The notes: generated by a model from the sequence alone, not told the origin. Positions 49,790-63,828 are shown, counted from the stretch's first letter. The stretch: 64,000 bases of DNA from Ceratotherium simum simum (GCF_000283155.1 NW_004454166.1:2146564-2210563); one strand, 5' to 3'. Made by a program: numbers and translations.

Positions 49790-49980
49790 AAGTCTTGGGG
49801 AAATGGGAATGGACACAAAAACTATTAAAGAGAGTTTATTTCATGAAGGCAATGTTTTCACATTCAAAAAAATCAATCATTATTACACATCACTTTAACA
49901 GAATAAAGGAGAAAAATCCAATGATCACCTTAGTAGGCGCAGAAAAAGAATTTGGTACAATTCAATATGTTAAATGACTT
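49790..49980 (+). mobile_element. Small L1 ORF2 remnant
   Basis: The frame encodes HFNRIKEKNPMITLVGAEK followed by EFGTIQ, a diverged form of the L1 reverse-transcriptase segment around NRIK-K--M---AEKAFDKIQ. Confidence 0.6.
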
Positions 49981-52050
49981 ATTTTCCTATTGCCATCATA
50001 TTCTTGACAATCCTAATTTGGCTTTCTTATATTTAACAAACTCAATAACCTAATCCTGTTCGGTACTTGTTCTAGGCCTACATGTCCATTTCCTGTGAAG
50101 ACGTTGGGCCTCTTTTTAAAGACACCCCATGAGAGACTGACTCCCTGCAGAGTCTAGTGGTGACTCCAGGTAAGTCACCGTTTTCCAGGGGAGGGTTTAA
50201 GGACATGGGTCCTCAAGTCAGGGCATTACCAGGGATGCCAGCTGTTGGTATTTCTCTCAGATGCGGCATGGGGCCTCACGTTACCACTAAGGAAAGCAGA
50301 AACTAAAGGAACACCACTCTGGTAGCTGGCAGCTGCTCAGAGGCAGGGTCAGCTCTCCTGACTGCCCGGTGGGCTCGTCCCCCAGGCCTGGAGCTGCATA
50401 CAAAGAAGCAGCTGCCTTTGGGGGTTTGCAGGCCAGCGGGGGAGACTTTCCTCCGAATGGGGACCCTAGGGTAGGAGCGATGACTGTGATCAGGGAGTCC
50501 TGGCTTCAGGCTCTCCCCCACCAGAGTTCTGGGACTGCCAGGCCCTCACAGCCCGCTTCTCAGGCAGGCACTGACATGACTCAGTCCACATGCACGTTTG
50601 CTGAATTGGCTGGCCTACATCAGAAAAAGTTTGGTGAGGCACGTGTTTTAAAACGTAAATCAATAAGAAAACTCTTCCAGAAAGCCTAATCCAACTAGAA
50701 TAGTGTGTAAAGTGGAGAGAAATGTCTGGTATTAAATAAAAGCCCCCCCCCCAATTAGCCATATTACATTGGATTATCTCCCTGACTTATATGACGATTT
50801 CTGTCTCTGTAATAAAAGAAAACATAAGTATGGAATGTGCCTGCCGCTCAGATATTAAGGCAGGTTTCAGAAAGAGTCTCTTTTCTCTCTTATTGAATTA
50901 TTACTTATTTCAGTAGGATCTGGAGAAGCCATAGGAAGGCCATAAATATATAGCAGATTTTATTGCTTCCTTTTCCAAGTCTGGTGTTTCTGGTATCATC
51001 ATTTAATGTTGTGCTAATATTCAATTGAAAAACTTAAGTTCTCTGTTCTTTATCAGATAGTTTGAGTCCTCAGCAACCGTAAGTTTCTTATTAATTCCAG
51101 TGGCCAATAGGTCACTGGTTCATTCAGGTGATACGCTCCATGGGTGTGGATCTCTTTGTAATTAATGTTCTCTGGAGAGGAAGAGGAAAAGAGCTTTCTA
51201 CAGTTTAAATGTCATTTATCTCCTGTCAGAATCCAGTTGGATAGTGTTTTATCATATGTGGTGGTACATTTCCATACCACTTGCTCAGCATCTGTCAGGT
51301 GCATTAGGTAATGGATTTTTCCTCAGGTAATTGCTCAAATCTACAATATGGTATTAGGTTTACTCTCTCTGACCTGTTTCAACCTTTAAACATCTTCAAG
51401 TCCTAAATGCATGTTGCATTTCTTTCTAAGATCCTGGGAGGTGTGCCCACTTGATAAACCTTCGTTTTTCATTGCCATTGATATTGACCGTTATATCTCT
51501 GCATGGGGCTGGTTGATGGGGGTGTTAGATGAACATTCCCCCTCCTTGTTTTCTACACTTTATGAGAATAATATGAGTTTTCTTTTTTAGGTAATTGACT
51601 ATGTTCTTCACTGAGGACAAAGCAGAGAGTGAGCGTATTGCTGCAAGGCAAACAAGCATGATAGAGAGGGGGGATGCAGAACAAGCCGAGAGTCGTGGTC
51701 CTCGTGTGTGTTATGGGTTCCCTCAAGTGAGGGACACGTGGAAGTGAGGCAAAGAGAAAGAATGGAGATGGCGCTAAGAAATAATCTGTTTTTGTTTTCT
51801 TTAATGGCACCAGCCTGGATCAGAAGACTTCAAAGGACACAGAACCAATGAGTCAGAAATTATATTGTAGTTATACATCCATTATTCTCATGTGAGCTGT
51901 TAGATCATGTTTTACCAGGAATTTTTCTGAGACATTTTTATGAATAAATGGAAAGGTGTTTCTGACAGATATCAAAAGTTTAACAATTGACTTCAGAGAT
52001 GTACAGAGCTGGAAAGAGCATCCTGGAAATTAATGACTTGTCTTGAACCC
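49981..52050. other. No gene recognised
   Basis: No extended frame with family resemblance and no repeat I can name; a C-run lies at about 50742-50752. Confidence 0.55.
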
Positions 52051-52059
52051 GTCAGAGAA

Positions 52060-52560
52060 CTGAGGCTAGAGGACGAACAACCAACATGAACTCTAGAGAG
52101 AGACAGGCCCCCACAGGGGGAAACAGGAACTCAGCATTTGCTTACTTAGAACAGACACTCTGAATAAGTTATGAGCCCCCAAAAAGATTAAACTAGAAAA
52201 TTTTAACAAATTGAGCAACAAAACAAACCGCCAAGTACTGGATTATAACCCAAAGAATAACATGAATATCCATGAGTCCATACTAATATAAATAAATTAT
52301 TGACCCTAAAAATAAATTACAGAAGAACTATAAATAATATATATAGATATGGATATTCCTGCCTCCAAAAGGTGGAGTTTAATGCCCCTCCCCTTGAGTG
52401 TCCCGGACTCGGTGATTGGCTTCTAACTAATAGAGGTCTGAGAGAGAAAAACAGTAACTTTACAGTAGAGAAACCTGGCAGGCACCCCAAACCAGGTGAT
52501 CAAGATAACATCCTCGAAGGTAAGTCATGTTGCTATCACGTACCCCCGGACACAAGTAAG
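52060..52560 (+). repeat. Old L1-like (L1ME-type?) 3' region
   Basis: AATATCCATGAGTCCATACT, GTAGAGAAACCTGGCAGGCA and GTGATCAAGATAACATCC occur in the order of a familiar old dispersed repeat that I associate with L1M 3' regions. Confidence 0.4.
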
Positions 52561-55500
52561 GAGACGAATTTTATTCAAGCTTTTGCAGTAAGAAGAGCAC
52601 CCCAGACCCAAAGATCCGAGCATCTCAGCCTGGTGGCTTTGCCTTAGGCTCTCACAGGGAGCAGGAGAAAAGTCACAGGTGGTCTGATTTACAGTTGGGA
52701 TTGTCCTGCAGTTGGGGGAAGTCTCAGTTAGATGAACAGAAATGGTTAGCTCTGTGTCTGGCTAGTTTCAGAAGGACACACAGTTCTAAGCTCGGCCAAC
52801 TATTCATGAGACAAAGAAAGGGAAGTCGAGAGGTCAGTGCCTGGCCTTCTTAGCAGGTTTAGGCAGAATGGGAAAGGCAGGTGTTTTTCCTGGTCACAGG
52901 TAAACAGGGTCTTCAGGGAGTCCTGAGAAAGCAGGGACAGCAAGTCTGCTCTAAGCCACACGGAGAGGGTGGTACAGCCTCTGTGGTGGGCTGTACCTGG
53001 GAACACAAAGGGTGGAGGAATTTCGGAAAACAGAGGGATGGGGTGATTTCTTAACTGTTGCTATGTTCTGGGATCACAGGACACAGGTAAAATTCAACGT
53101 TGTCAGGCCCCAGTTTTGGTGAAGACCACGTAATATCATTCATTGCTGAACAACTCAGAGGCGACTATAAACCTGAGGGCGGCAAAGTGGGGTCTAAGGA
53201 ATGGTTTCTTGAGGACTCTAGTTTAATGTTGTTCCTGCAAAATCATTTGAACTTTCTGTTGAGAGGCACTGAAAAAGATCAGTTGTTTTAGAATCCTGGA
53301 GATCAGACATCTTAAAAGAGGGATGTCAGAAATGAAAAAGAGAAATATTAATATAAAATGTTGTAGTAATTAAAGAGACTGTAGCCTCTGTACCATGTAA
53401 AAATTAGAGGCAAAAAGCATATAAACTTAAAATTATGCTTCGTAATTAATTTTCAGTATTTTGTCTTATTTATAATGATCTAGGTACCTAATGAACATCT
53501 ATTAATTAAGTCAATTTAGCATAAGTCTAAGGTTTTAAATTACCTAAAGAACTTGGAAACTATCTTCATACTATAAATCATAAGTACTGTTGAAATAAGG
53601 TTGGTCTGAATAATGATTCCATTTGGTTGAACACAGATTTACATTTTTCATAATCCGAAACATCTGGTAGATACAATGCTAGTTTATTCCATCAGAAAAC
53701 CTTTGTACGTTTAGAAAGAACATACCCAAGTAGAGTAAGACTGTATTCCTGTATCGTACTTGCCACAGAAAACATAGCTGTTTTTATTAAACCAACAATA
53801 TTAAACTAGTCTTGTTTGCCACAGATTTACCTAAAGTATGTAAACCTGAATTTTTAAAACCTTTGAGTTAAGTTTCTATAAGAATACCTTCTTTAAGCAT
53901 TTGAAAATATTGGAAGTTCAGTTTCTGTAATTTCTGGGAATTTTAGAACTATTCAGTTTATATAAGCCTTTACTTATCTTTAAGCCAATCAGAATAGAAG
54001 TCCCTTTAAGAAATTTTATGGTCTGATTTCATAATGTCATCCAAAAGTAGGAAGATATTACACACTCACAGACACAAAGACGTACAGACAGACACTTCAG
54101 TTGTAAAACTTCAACCATGGTTCAGACAGAAGCACAGAGATACAAATTCCCCGGGTCATATAGAAGAGCCAGTTCTCATCCTTGCCCCACGGATACTTGT
54201 GGAGGAGATCTTCAGGGTTTCCTTGCCCTGATGTGTCATCTTATGGAGGCTGTGGACTAAGTTTTGGGCGAGGAGAGACCAACTGGCCATCTGGGTGTGG
54301 CAAAACATCCAGCTGGTTTCCAGTGAGCGTTTTCAGGCTCAGGTGCTAGCGGTCCTTGTGCCTCAGGTTAGTTAAGCAGGGTTTCTGTCTCTAAAGGAGG
54401 TGGAGCAAGGGGAAGTATGTGGGTGGTAGGGGGAGAGTTTTCTTGGGAAGTGGCTCTCAGCATCTTTGTCCGTCGGGGAGTTTCCTTGGCTTCAGGAGGT
54501 CTGGCTTTTAGTGCGAGTTTTGATTTTGAGAATAGTTGATTCTTTGGTTTGTAGTAAGTCTTCTACTAGGTTAGTGAATTGGGTTTCATTTTTGCTGGGC
54601 ATTTCTGCAGCTGTCATTGAATGCTGTTTGTTCCCATTAAGGGGGTCAGGGGTCTTGACAGGAGCAAGAAAAGTCAGGTGGTCAGTGAGAGCCACTCAAG
54701 GCCAAAGGCGCGTAGGCAGGAGTCAGCGGCCTGGAGGGTGAGGCTGTCAGGAGGGCAAAGAATACTGATGTCCAAATGGAAAGTTACTCTCCTCCCAGAA
54801 GCTTCACTGTGGTCACCCCTTTTCCTTTTGTAAGTTAGATAAACTGAACATTAGAAACAAAGGGAGGGATAAACAACCAGGCTCTTAGTTAAACTTGGCC
54901 TCTTCTATCTGGATCCAGTGGCTATGTTTCTGCTTTAATGGGATGTGGTGTTAATAGGAATAAAGTCAATGAGGCAAACAAGTCTGAGAGGTCTGAACAT
55001 CACATAAGAAACTTTGAAGGAGGACTGGTTTCCACAATTGTGTGTCACCATCACTAGGCACAGACCATTCTAGAGACACATGAGTGGTTGGGGACTACTG
55101 GGTCAGGAATAGCAATCATTGTGTGTGAAGTGTCCAAATAATTAGTATGTTTTCATGCAGAAGAAACCCTAGTCACAGTAAACCAATTAACAGTGCCTGA
55201 GGATAGAAACACAAAAGAGAATCACTGGACTTAGACAGAAATAGAAAAAGGAGACTACAATACTATATACGCCTCCATTGGTTTCATTTGTAAATTTTAC
55301 AAACTGTTGTGAAGTTTTTAATTTGTTTAGAGACAAAGCAAAGTCCTTTAAAATTATTCCTTGAGCCAGACAAATAATTTTTTATTTCCTTTCAATATCA
55401 TTAGGAAAACCAGTGAGATATTTTTATACATCATAATTGATGGGTCAGCAGATTGATTAGAAGCCACGATGTATTCATCATATTTCATCCTTATGCAGAC

Positions 55501-56480
55501 ATTGAAGACTGTAAGCATCTTGACATAGCAAGTTTAATAGATTTATATTTCTAAGTGAGGCAGCTAGGGAGGTACATTTTTCAGCTCTCTGTTCAAAAGA
55601 ACCTATTGTGAGGGCTGTGGGGAGGTGACAGCCTCCAGCTGTACCGCCTCTGGGACCTTGGGGCCCCTCCGCAGCCTTCCTGCTAAGGCCATGCTCTCTC
55701 CAGGCTACTCCCAGCCAATGCCTGGATGATGGAGCATGGCCCACCCTGCCCCGTGTGGGATTGCCCTAGCTGGCAGCCTCTGCTCTGGGGGTCCCCATCG
55801 CCTGGCTGAGATGTTCTCAGAGCTGCACTGAAGGCTAAAGCTTTCCTCCACAGTTGTCTCTCCTTCCCTGTCTCCTTTCTTAGATGTCAGACCTGCTTCA
55901 CAGTTCAAATGTTTTCCCTCCTTCTCCTGCTTGGCGCTTCCTTATTCTCCACAGGCATTTTCCTGACAAATCACTTGCGTGTCTGATTTCATCTTGGCAT
56001 CTGCTTCCCAGAGAGCTCAACATGACCCACTAAGAAAAACAAGAAAGCTTCCCCTTGGGCTCCTCCAGACTCCATTGATCTATAGCAAGTGGGTCATTTT
56101 TCTGGAATGAATGGTGACACTCAAGTCAGCTTAACATACAAGGCAGAGAAGCAAGGATTCTTTTTCACTCCAGAAAATGAATGACCCATGGTGGCTACAT
56201 GTAATAAAACTTGGGGATAATAGGAGGCATCGCCAAAGGCTGCAAACGCTTCATATTGATTTAACACAGGCAGGCGTTGTTCTGCAAAACCACATAGATC
56301 TTAAATTCAGTAGATCAAAATTGTTTAAATTCCACAGATCTAGAAAAATCTTAATTGTTCTTTTTAGCTTAAAATATTTGCATGATTCATGCCAGGGTAA
56401 TTCTTCTCAAGGATTTAAAATTTTTTTTTACATGTGATTTTTTTTATAATGCAAAGTAATTCAGATCCTAATTGAGAGAA
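52561..56480. other. No gene recognised
   Basis: 53310-54000 is AT-rich. 54240-54840 and 55560-55980 are GC-richer. Frames at 54466-54741 and 55478-55908 have no recognisable domains. Parts may be decayed LTRs, but I cannot support a call. Confidence 0.45.
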
Positions 56481-56689
56481 TAAACAGGCGCCATCTGTGG
56501 CTCCCTACACACCCCCTTTTCATACCCGAGCACTGTTTCCTCTCCAACACCATCTGTTGACATCTCCCAGTCTAGCTGAGGACCTTCTGGCCTGCTCTCT
56601 AAATCATCAACTAAAAATACTTAGTTTTACCACTTATAAGGAAATTATTTTGCCTCTTCCTGGAACCAGAAACCACTCCTCTGCCTGCA

Positions 56690-56855
56690 ACCCCTCCCCA
56701 GCTCACTGCCTGTCTCACCCCGTCTTGTCCCTCGTGTCTCAGCACAAACGTTTCTCCACAGGGAGCCTCTCCTGATCCTTTGTCTGAAGTAGCCCCTTCC
56801 CATCTTTTCCTCCTTGGCCTGTTTATTTTTCATGGCATTTATTACTAACTAAAAT
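56690..56855 (+). repeat. L2 remnant
   Basis: GTCTCAGCACAAACGTTTC, AGGGAGCCTCTCCTGATCC and CATGGCATTTATTACTAACT follow the L2 3' region in order. Confidence 0.6.
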
Positions 56856-56862
56856 CCCTTTT

Positions 56863-57174
56863 TGCGCCCCAAAGCTTAGCGGTTAAGTGCGAGGCTCTGC
56901 TACTGGCGGCCCGGGTTCTGATCCCAGGCACGCACCTACGCACCGCTTCTCCAGCCATGCTGAGGCCGCCTCCCACATACAGCAACTAGAAGGATGTGCA
57001 ACTATGACGTACAACTATCTACTGGGGCTTTCGGGAGAAAAAGGGAAAAAAAGGAGGAGCATTGACAATAGATGTTAGCTCAGAGCCGGTCTTCCTCAGC
57101 AAAAAGAGGAGGATTAGTACGGATGTTAGCTCAGGGCTGATCTTCCTCACACAAAAAAAAATAATAAAAAAAAT
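56863..57174 (+). mobile_element. Full-length ERE SINE, forward orientation
   Basis: Head with GCTTAGCGGTTAAGTGCGAG (A-box-like), CCGGGTTCTGATCCC (B-box-like), two GTTAGCTCAG tail modules and an A-rich tail. 12-bp duplication AAAATCCCTTTT at 56851-56862 and 57175-57186. Confidence 0.92.
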
Positions 57175-57186
57175 AAAATCCCTTTT

Positions 57187-57933
57187 CTTTGTTTGCTGCC
57201 TTAGTAATTATGGAAATGCAAACTAAAACACAGTGAGATACCATTTCCCAACCACCAAAGTGGACACATTTAAAAAGGGTGACACTGTTAACTACGTGAT
57301 GACATGGAGCTCCTGAATCTTTTAATGGCTCAGAGGATGTAAACGGATACAACCACTTTGGTAAACAGTTTGTCAGAACCTAGTAGATGTGAAGATGTGT
57401 GAACCTTTTGACACAGCAATTCCACTGTATATACTCTAGAGCAATTCCAGCCCCTGTACCAGAAAACCTATCTCAGAATATTCATAGCTGTTTTTATTAT
57501 AATATCAAAAATGGGGAAAAAACACAATCCAATCAACCAGAATGAATACATTTGCTTAATATAATTTTATGATGGGATAAAATAGAGCAATGACAATAGG
57601 CCACAGTGAAACTTTCATAAGAATGAATATAACAAACAATATTGAGCAAAAAGCCAAATTTCAGAACATAAACAGTATAATTCATTTATTTGAAGTTGAA
57701 AAGTATGCAAATCAAAGCAATATCTTATTTGGCAGTATATTCATATCGATGAAACTGTAAAGAAAAACAATGGAAATAATAAACAGGATCAGATTAGAGA
57801 AGGAACAACAGAGGCCTTCAAAGATATGGGTTAGTTTTCTTTCTTAGGCTGAGTGGTCACACATGGGTGTTGATTTGCTTTTATTCCTTACATTTTCTGT
57901 GTAACTCACATTATTTTGCAAGTTTTAAAAGAT
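57187..57933 (+). mobile_element. L1 3' fragment, forward orientation
   Basis: L1 ORF2 3'-end style sequence (GAAATGCAAACTAAAACACA, then CAGCAATTCCACTGTATATA) running to a 3' end near 57930 (ATTATTTTGCAAGTTTTAAA). Two ERE SINEs border it. Confidence 0.7.
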
Positions 57934-57944
57934 AAAGCAAAATA

Positions 57945-58180
57945 GGGCCGGCCCCGTGGCTTAGCGGTTAAGTGCGCGAGCTCCGTGCTGGCGGCCTGGA
58001 TTCCGATCCTGGGCGCGCACCGACGCACCGCTTGCCCAGCCATGCTGAGACTGCGTCCTACATACAGCAACTAGAGGGATGTGCAACTATGACGTACAAC
58101 TATCAGCTGGGGCTTTGGGGAACAAAAGGAGGAGGATTGGCAGTGGATGTTAGCTCAGAGCCAGTCTTCCTCACAAAAAA
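57945..58180 (+). mobile_element. ERE SINE, forward orientation
   Basis: Starts GGGCCGGCCCCGTGGCTTAG and ends in an A-tail. 11-bp duplication AAAGCAAAATA at 57934-57944 and 58181-58191. Confidence 0.93.
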
Positions 58181-58191
58181 AAAGCAAAATA

Positions 58192-59640
58192 ACAATGTCA
58201 ACAAAGAATTGGGAAAACAGAATATAGCAAATATTTGTTTGCTCAACAAGAAGTGAGCCCTATCTGCTAGAAAGTATTACATAGGATACAGACAACACAT
58301 TCAAATGGCCACTTTGTGCACCAGAGCCAAAGCTTTGTTTCACAACATCTTCACGATTTCAGTGAGATGTCTAGCTTTTGAAGCAGTGGTTCTCTGTTGC
58401 CTCCCTGCTGCCCTGTTTACAACAAGCTAGATACAAATAAAGGTACTTCTGACAGTTTCTAAACCTAAAACACAATACGGAATTCTGTTTCTTCTTTGAC
58501 ACATGCCTCTTGCTTCTTTGTTTTGGAGTGGGACTGTGCTTGTTTCTATAGATATGGTCTCATGCCATGACATGACCACACCTGGTCCCTGGTGTGCCAC
58601 TGCAGGGCCTCTTGGGATCAGGTGACCCTCACAAAGACAGAGAAACACTGAATTCACCGTAGCTGAGAGGCAATGACACGTCTGATCAAATGTGTGTGAC
58701 TTCAGGCCAGCGGCTCCCTAGGTTAACCAACCCGGGGGGCATCTATGCAGTGGCCAGAAAAGACACTTTTAAGAGAGAAAATACACATTACTGAAAAGAA
58801 TAAAAACTAAAATGCATAACTATCCTCATAGAAATTTAAATGTGATTTTTGTACATACAGGTTGTTTTGATAGTGTAGTTGTAATAAAATAATCCTGAAT
58901 ATACATATGTATAACATGTTCCTTTTTGTAAAAAACTATGAAGATCGCAGGTGTTTATATAGAATAAACAGAATGATAGCATTTTACAGCTGGCATTCAC
59001 ACTCCCCACCTCACACACTGGATGGAGAAACATGGTCAGAGAGATCAGGTAATTTCCTGTCAGTCAGACACTGAGCCAGGACCAGAACCCGGATCCTTCT
59101 GACTCAGTGCTGTTCCCTCCTCTTCACTGTACGGCCTGTCTGCAGAGGTTCAGGACCCACGACAGTACCACACACTGTGTGTCATTGCCTTGTCCTTTGT
59201 GATCAACACTCCTACTTATGAAGCTTACTCAAGGGTCCAGGACGCAATTTCCCGCAGTCGTTGCATGCCTCTATGTCACTTGCCCAAACCCACAGGAGGG
59301 TAAACTAAGAATCTTCCCCAAACCCTGGACTGTAGAGGTAGACATCCCAGGCAGTGTGACGTGTTCCGGAACAAAGAAATTCTTACGATTTATCGGTATT
59401 GGTATTTTAGTATTGGTATTGTATTTAGTATTATTTATTGGTATTGGACTGCAGGCCCTGTTGGATTCCCTACAGCCTTAGATTTCATATTCTTAATGCG
59501 AGGGTTTGCACAGCAGTTTAGAAAACAACGTAAAGATTTCAGTAAATTAAGACAGTTTAGCAAGATCTGCAGTGCGTGCTTTCGTGTCCTCCCATTTGCT
59601 ACTTATTGATTGCTCTTGCTGCAAATAAATCAGATCCCTT
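58192..59640. other. No gene recognised; MIR-like remnant at about 58980-59140
   Basis: CATTTTACAGCTGGC..AGGTAATTTCCTGTCAGTC..CAGAACCCGGATCCTTCTGA has MIR order. A short TATTGGTATTGG-type run lies at about 59393-59450. Confidence 0.5.
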
Positions 59641-60690
59641 CATTTTGGTGTGAAATATCGATGCTATGCAAGAATGTTGGAATCAGATAATTCCAGTGTC
59701 TCTGACGTCTTGGTGTTAGCATCCACTGAATGTCTTTTCTCATATATGTTGTGATTGTCTTGGTTCTTACTATGATGAGTGATTTTCAATAAAAACCTGG
59801 ATGTTTGGGGTATTACTTTATGAGACTCTGGATCTTATTTAAACCTTCTGTTTAACTGGCCTCTTCTGACACCACTCCAGCAGGGGACGAGCAAGCCACC
59901 TCATTACTGTCTGGTGGAAGAAGGAGTCCAGGTCTTGGTCTCTGGGTCTTGGTTTTGTTTCTGTTGACACCTGGGGGCTGGGAGCTCCTTGTTGCTGCCC
60001 TGTGGGGTTGAGAGTCCTGGCCCCCTAGGCCTTCATTGATTCCACCCTGAAGGGAGGGGCAGGAGTGCCTTGTTCCTGCTCCCCATGTGGCCTACCCTGA
60101 CACCACCGGGAAGCCTCATTACCTCTGGATGACGTGAGAGTCCTTACTCTGAAACCACCTCAGTAGGGAGGGGTCTGGGTGCTCTGTTCCTGCTGGGTGG
60201 GTGTAGAAGTCCAGGGTCTCTGTGGTCTTCAGGGACACTGCCAGGAGGGTCACTCATTTCCACCTGCCTTACCACCTGCTGAGGATGAACATCCTGGCTC
60301 CTCCTCAAGCCTTCTCTGCCACCCAGGGGCTAGGGGGGCTGTCCGTTTTGGGCTGCCTCATTACAGTCTGGTGCGGGTGGAAGTCTAGGCTCCCACTTGG
60401 CTTTTGCTGATGGGTTTGGGTATGGGCTGCAGTTTTTCTGTGGTATTTGCCTAGAGTAGAGCAGTTATTGTCTAAAAGTTTTCTGTCTCTTTAGGCCTCC
60501 CCTTTTCTGGTCCTTTGGCAGAGAGATCAGGCTTTTATTGGGATTTTTTTTCCTGCACCAATTGGCATTTATGGGTGCTGACTTCTATAGCACCAAGTCT
60601 AGAATATTAGAGGCAAAAAGAGAAAACCCAGGGAACTCACTGTCCCTATAAAATTCTGGCACTTTACCAATCCCAAGAGAATGTGACCCA
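59640..60690 (-). mobile_element. L1 5' UTR-type fragment, reverse orientation, with imperfect repeated units
   Basis: TTTATGAGACTCTGGATC and AAACCTTCTGTTTAACTGGC open a familiar antisense L1M 5' region. Inside, CTCATTAC..CTGG and GAAGTC(C/T)AGG-type units recur at about 59900, 60115 and 60355. Confidence 0.55.
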
Positions 60691-60719
60691 AATAGTACTT
60701 GCTTTTCACAATGATTTTT

Positions 60720-60967
60720 TTTTCTTTTATTTTGTGAGGAAGATTAACCCTGAGCTAACATCTGATGCCAATCTTCCTCTTTTTGTTGAGGAAGATTGGC
60801 CCTGGGCTAACATACATGCCCGTCTTCCTCTGCTTTATATGGGACGCCACAGCAGGCTTGACAATCAGTGTGCATCGGTCAGCACCCAGGATCCAAACCT
60901 GCAAACCCCGGGCCGCCGAAGCAGAGCATGCGAACTTAACTGCTATGCCACCAGGCCGGCCCCTTGG
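60720..60967 (-). mobile_element. ERE SINE, reverse orientation
   Basis: Two GAGGAAGATT..GAGCTAAC modules, then GGCCGGCCCC head. 11-bp duplication CAATGATTTTT at 60709-60719 and 60968-60978. Confidence 0.93.
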
Positions 60968-60978
60968 CAATGATTTTT

Positions 60979-62259
60979 AACACAGAAATATTTACTCTGA
61001 GTAAAAGCAGGTTTACTCTGCATGCCCACCACCTATTTTTCACCACTTAACACATATTTTGGGGGCAATTTCTATTTATCAGATACTAAAAACCATTATA
61101 CAGTATATCTTCCAAGTGTTGCTATCTCAATCAGCAATATGTCATTTGTTGACAGCCCAGTGACCAACAGCAAATGTACACAAATCATGGCTACAACCTC
61201 AAGTATCTCAAACCATTTGTAATTCACTAGAAATGCAGAAAGTATTTGGGAAAAAGAAGGATTCAACTGGGCAGAAGTCACTGGAGAGACTTGAAAGACT
61301 AGAAAATAAATCACTAGCTTTTAAGCACGTGTAGGAATTACATAAATGTAGAGAAGGAGGGACGACATTCCACATTGGAGAATAACATGAGCAGATGTGA
61401 AGGAGGCAAAGAGCGTGGCATGAGCGAGGGATGGGGCCTCCCTGTCTGTGGTGGAAATGGTGTGTGTGGGAGCAGGAGGCAAACATTTGAATAAATGGAG
61501 GTAGGCAAGAACAGGGCAGGTTTCAGGAGCTAGACATCAGCATTTCAAGCGGATTCTAAAGGTGAAGGAAGCTGTTCTAACTATTGAAATGGGGAAAAGG
61601 CAAGAGATCAGTATTGGAAATAAAAGTGAATCCAGATACTAGAAAAGCAGCAGATGAGATTTAAGTTCAGTAGCAAGGTTGGCTTGAGGCAGAAGACTCT
61701 CGAAGGAGGAGACAGATGGAACCTGGAAATAAAGCTGAGGAGGAGGCAGGAAGCAGGCCCTTTCCAGAGGTTCTTCTCTGAGATGTTACCTGAAGCCTCC
61801 TTCCTCAGTCCTCCTTCCTCAGGCCTGTTCCTCACAGAGCTCCTCCTCACATCCTCCGCCACGGCCTCTGCTTCTGTGGTGAGCCGGGAGTGGCGAGTTA
61901 AGGATAAACACAGCCATCATCTTTAGGACATTTGAATAAAGGGGATGAGAATGAGGAAGGAGCCAGATGTTTCTATCCTAGAAACCCAGGGGAAAGGGGC
62001 CGTCTCTGACCATAACACAAGGAAGATTAAAATATGAGGAGAAGAGAGAGATGGATTAGAGATGTCTTGAGTTGGAGGGGAGAACAAAATGCCCAGGGTA
62101 GAGCATATGGAGCCTCCACCTCAGAAGCCACGGAAACTCCTCATGACTGAATTGAAAGACATTAAGATGGGCAGCTAGGGCGGACCCCAGGCAGATCAAT
62201 CTGGGCAAATCCCCTGCCCACCTAACCCCTCCTCCTTTATTTGTTTTTTCATTTCACAT
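60979..62259. other. No gene recognised
   Basis: Purine-rich non-coding sequence, possibly old repeat at 61480-61890, with no supported call. Confidence 0.5.
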
Positions 62260-62880
62260 TTGTATTTGACGAAAAAAGTTGCTCTTGCTGCTGTCGGGAG
62301 AGAGGGAGAATCTCCCTCTGCCCTTTCCCTTAAGATTCTTATGGCTGGCCAAATAATCAACAAGACAGGTTAGCAGGACAAAATAATACCAAGTTTAACA
62401 ACATGTATACATGGGAGAAACTCAGAAATGAACAACTCGTCCCTCTGTCTAAGCTGCTTGCTTAAGTATTGCAGCTAAAGGTGAGGAAGGTGTTGGGGGT
62501 GGGTAGTGGTCTGGGACTTCAGAGGGCAAGAAGACAACTCACGTGGAGATAGAAATGCAAATGTTTGTCTGACAATTCTTTTCAGGGTCATCTATAGATA
62601 ACGTGGTCAGGGAGAGATAGAGTTTTTGATAAAAGGGGCTTGGTGTCTTTCCTACTGTAACCTCTATCCTACATTATCTTTACAGCCATCATGATAATAA
62701 CTCCTTCCTGAAACAGATCTTTTGTTTTAAATTCTTTAGGCAGTTTGGGAGGGGAAACTCAAATATTCTTCCTGAGTTCTCTGAGTCCTTATTGTCTTCA
62801 GCTCGAAATAATCCGCATACCAGAGTGGTGCCTCCTGGGGTAGCTTGCCCTGAGCACCATCACCGCACAGATTAAAAACA
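62260..62880 (-). mobile_element. Possible ERV-type LTR, reverse orientation
   Basis: AAGATTCTTATGGCTGGCC, ATAATCAACAAGACAGG, ACATGTATACATGGGAGAAA and GGGGTAGCTTGCCCTGAGC occur in an order I associate with class I LTRs read in antisense. No coding sequence is attached. Confidence 0.4.
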
Positions 62881-63828
62881 AACAAAAAACAACACAAAAT
62901 GTTTTCAGTAATGTGAAGAATATTTCAGAGCGACTCACAACCTCATTGGGGGCAGACGGGAAAATTTCTTTCAATCTTTCCCCTTTCTTTCCAGGAATTC
63001 CTCACACAGTCTTCTCGGAGTCCTGAACCATCAGAACTCCCCTTGTGCTCCCGCCCTGCCCCATACAAGGCTCCAGGTCCTTGAACTCAGGCTGGGGAGG
63101 TACCAACCCTCCTTCTCATTCCCTCCCACCTCAAATCCTCTAAAACCTGGGGACCAGGAAAACTCCCAGACAGTACCACTTCTCTCAACAGGGGCAAAGA
63201 AGTTTATTTTTGGTCACACCTAATCATAGAGCAATGGGTTGTTATAAATGGTATTGAACCCACTGTTAAAAAAAAAAAATGAAAAGAAAAGTATATGAGT
63301 TGTAAACCTCCCATCCAAACTCCTTCAATTTCTTCTTTCAGAAAATCTTTCTTAATGATGTGAAAAGAATACATTTTAAAAACCTGATTTATTGTTTTCT
63401 CTGCATGACCTCATTGTTGAGCTATTCCTACTAAGGCTGAATTCTTCTCTCCACATCCGGCCTCTCAGTCAGCAACACCTTTCACCAGCCCCGTGATGTA
63501 TCCTGGTGATGCACTGACAACCAAGGGTCATTCTCGGAAAAATGTAGATTTTCAATTATTTTCTAGCACCGGAGTTTTGCAACCAGATTTCTAAAATATG
63601 TGGTGAAATTGGTCTCATCAGTAAACTCTAATAATTGATCTTGGGTTATGAAATCAAATTACGAATAGCCATTAATTAGTCCAGTTTAGTTTACTAATAT
63701 CTAATCCTCAGCAGTATGTAAAAACTAAGAATACAGAATTGCATATTACATTTTGGTATCAATTTTTAGCCAGTCTTGAAGACTGTCTTGGTTCTAGGAC
63801 AAGGCCACATTTTAAAATCAAAAGCTGG
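62881..63828. other. No gene recognised
   Basis: Unassigned non-coding sequence; an A-run lies at about 63268-63280. Confidence 0.55.

Noticed and set aside
49795..49977. Small unknown gene
   Set aside because: The encoded segment is a diverged piece of L1 ORF2 reverse transcriptase.
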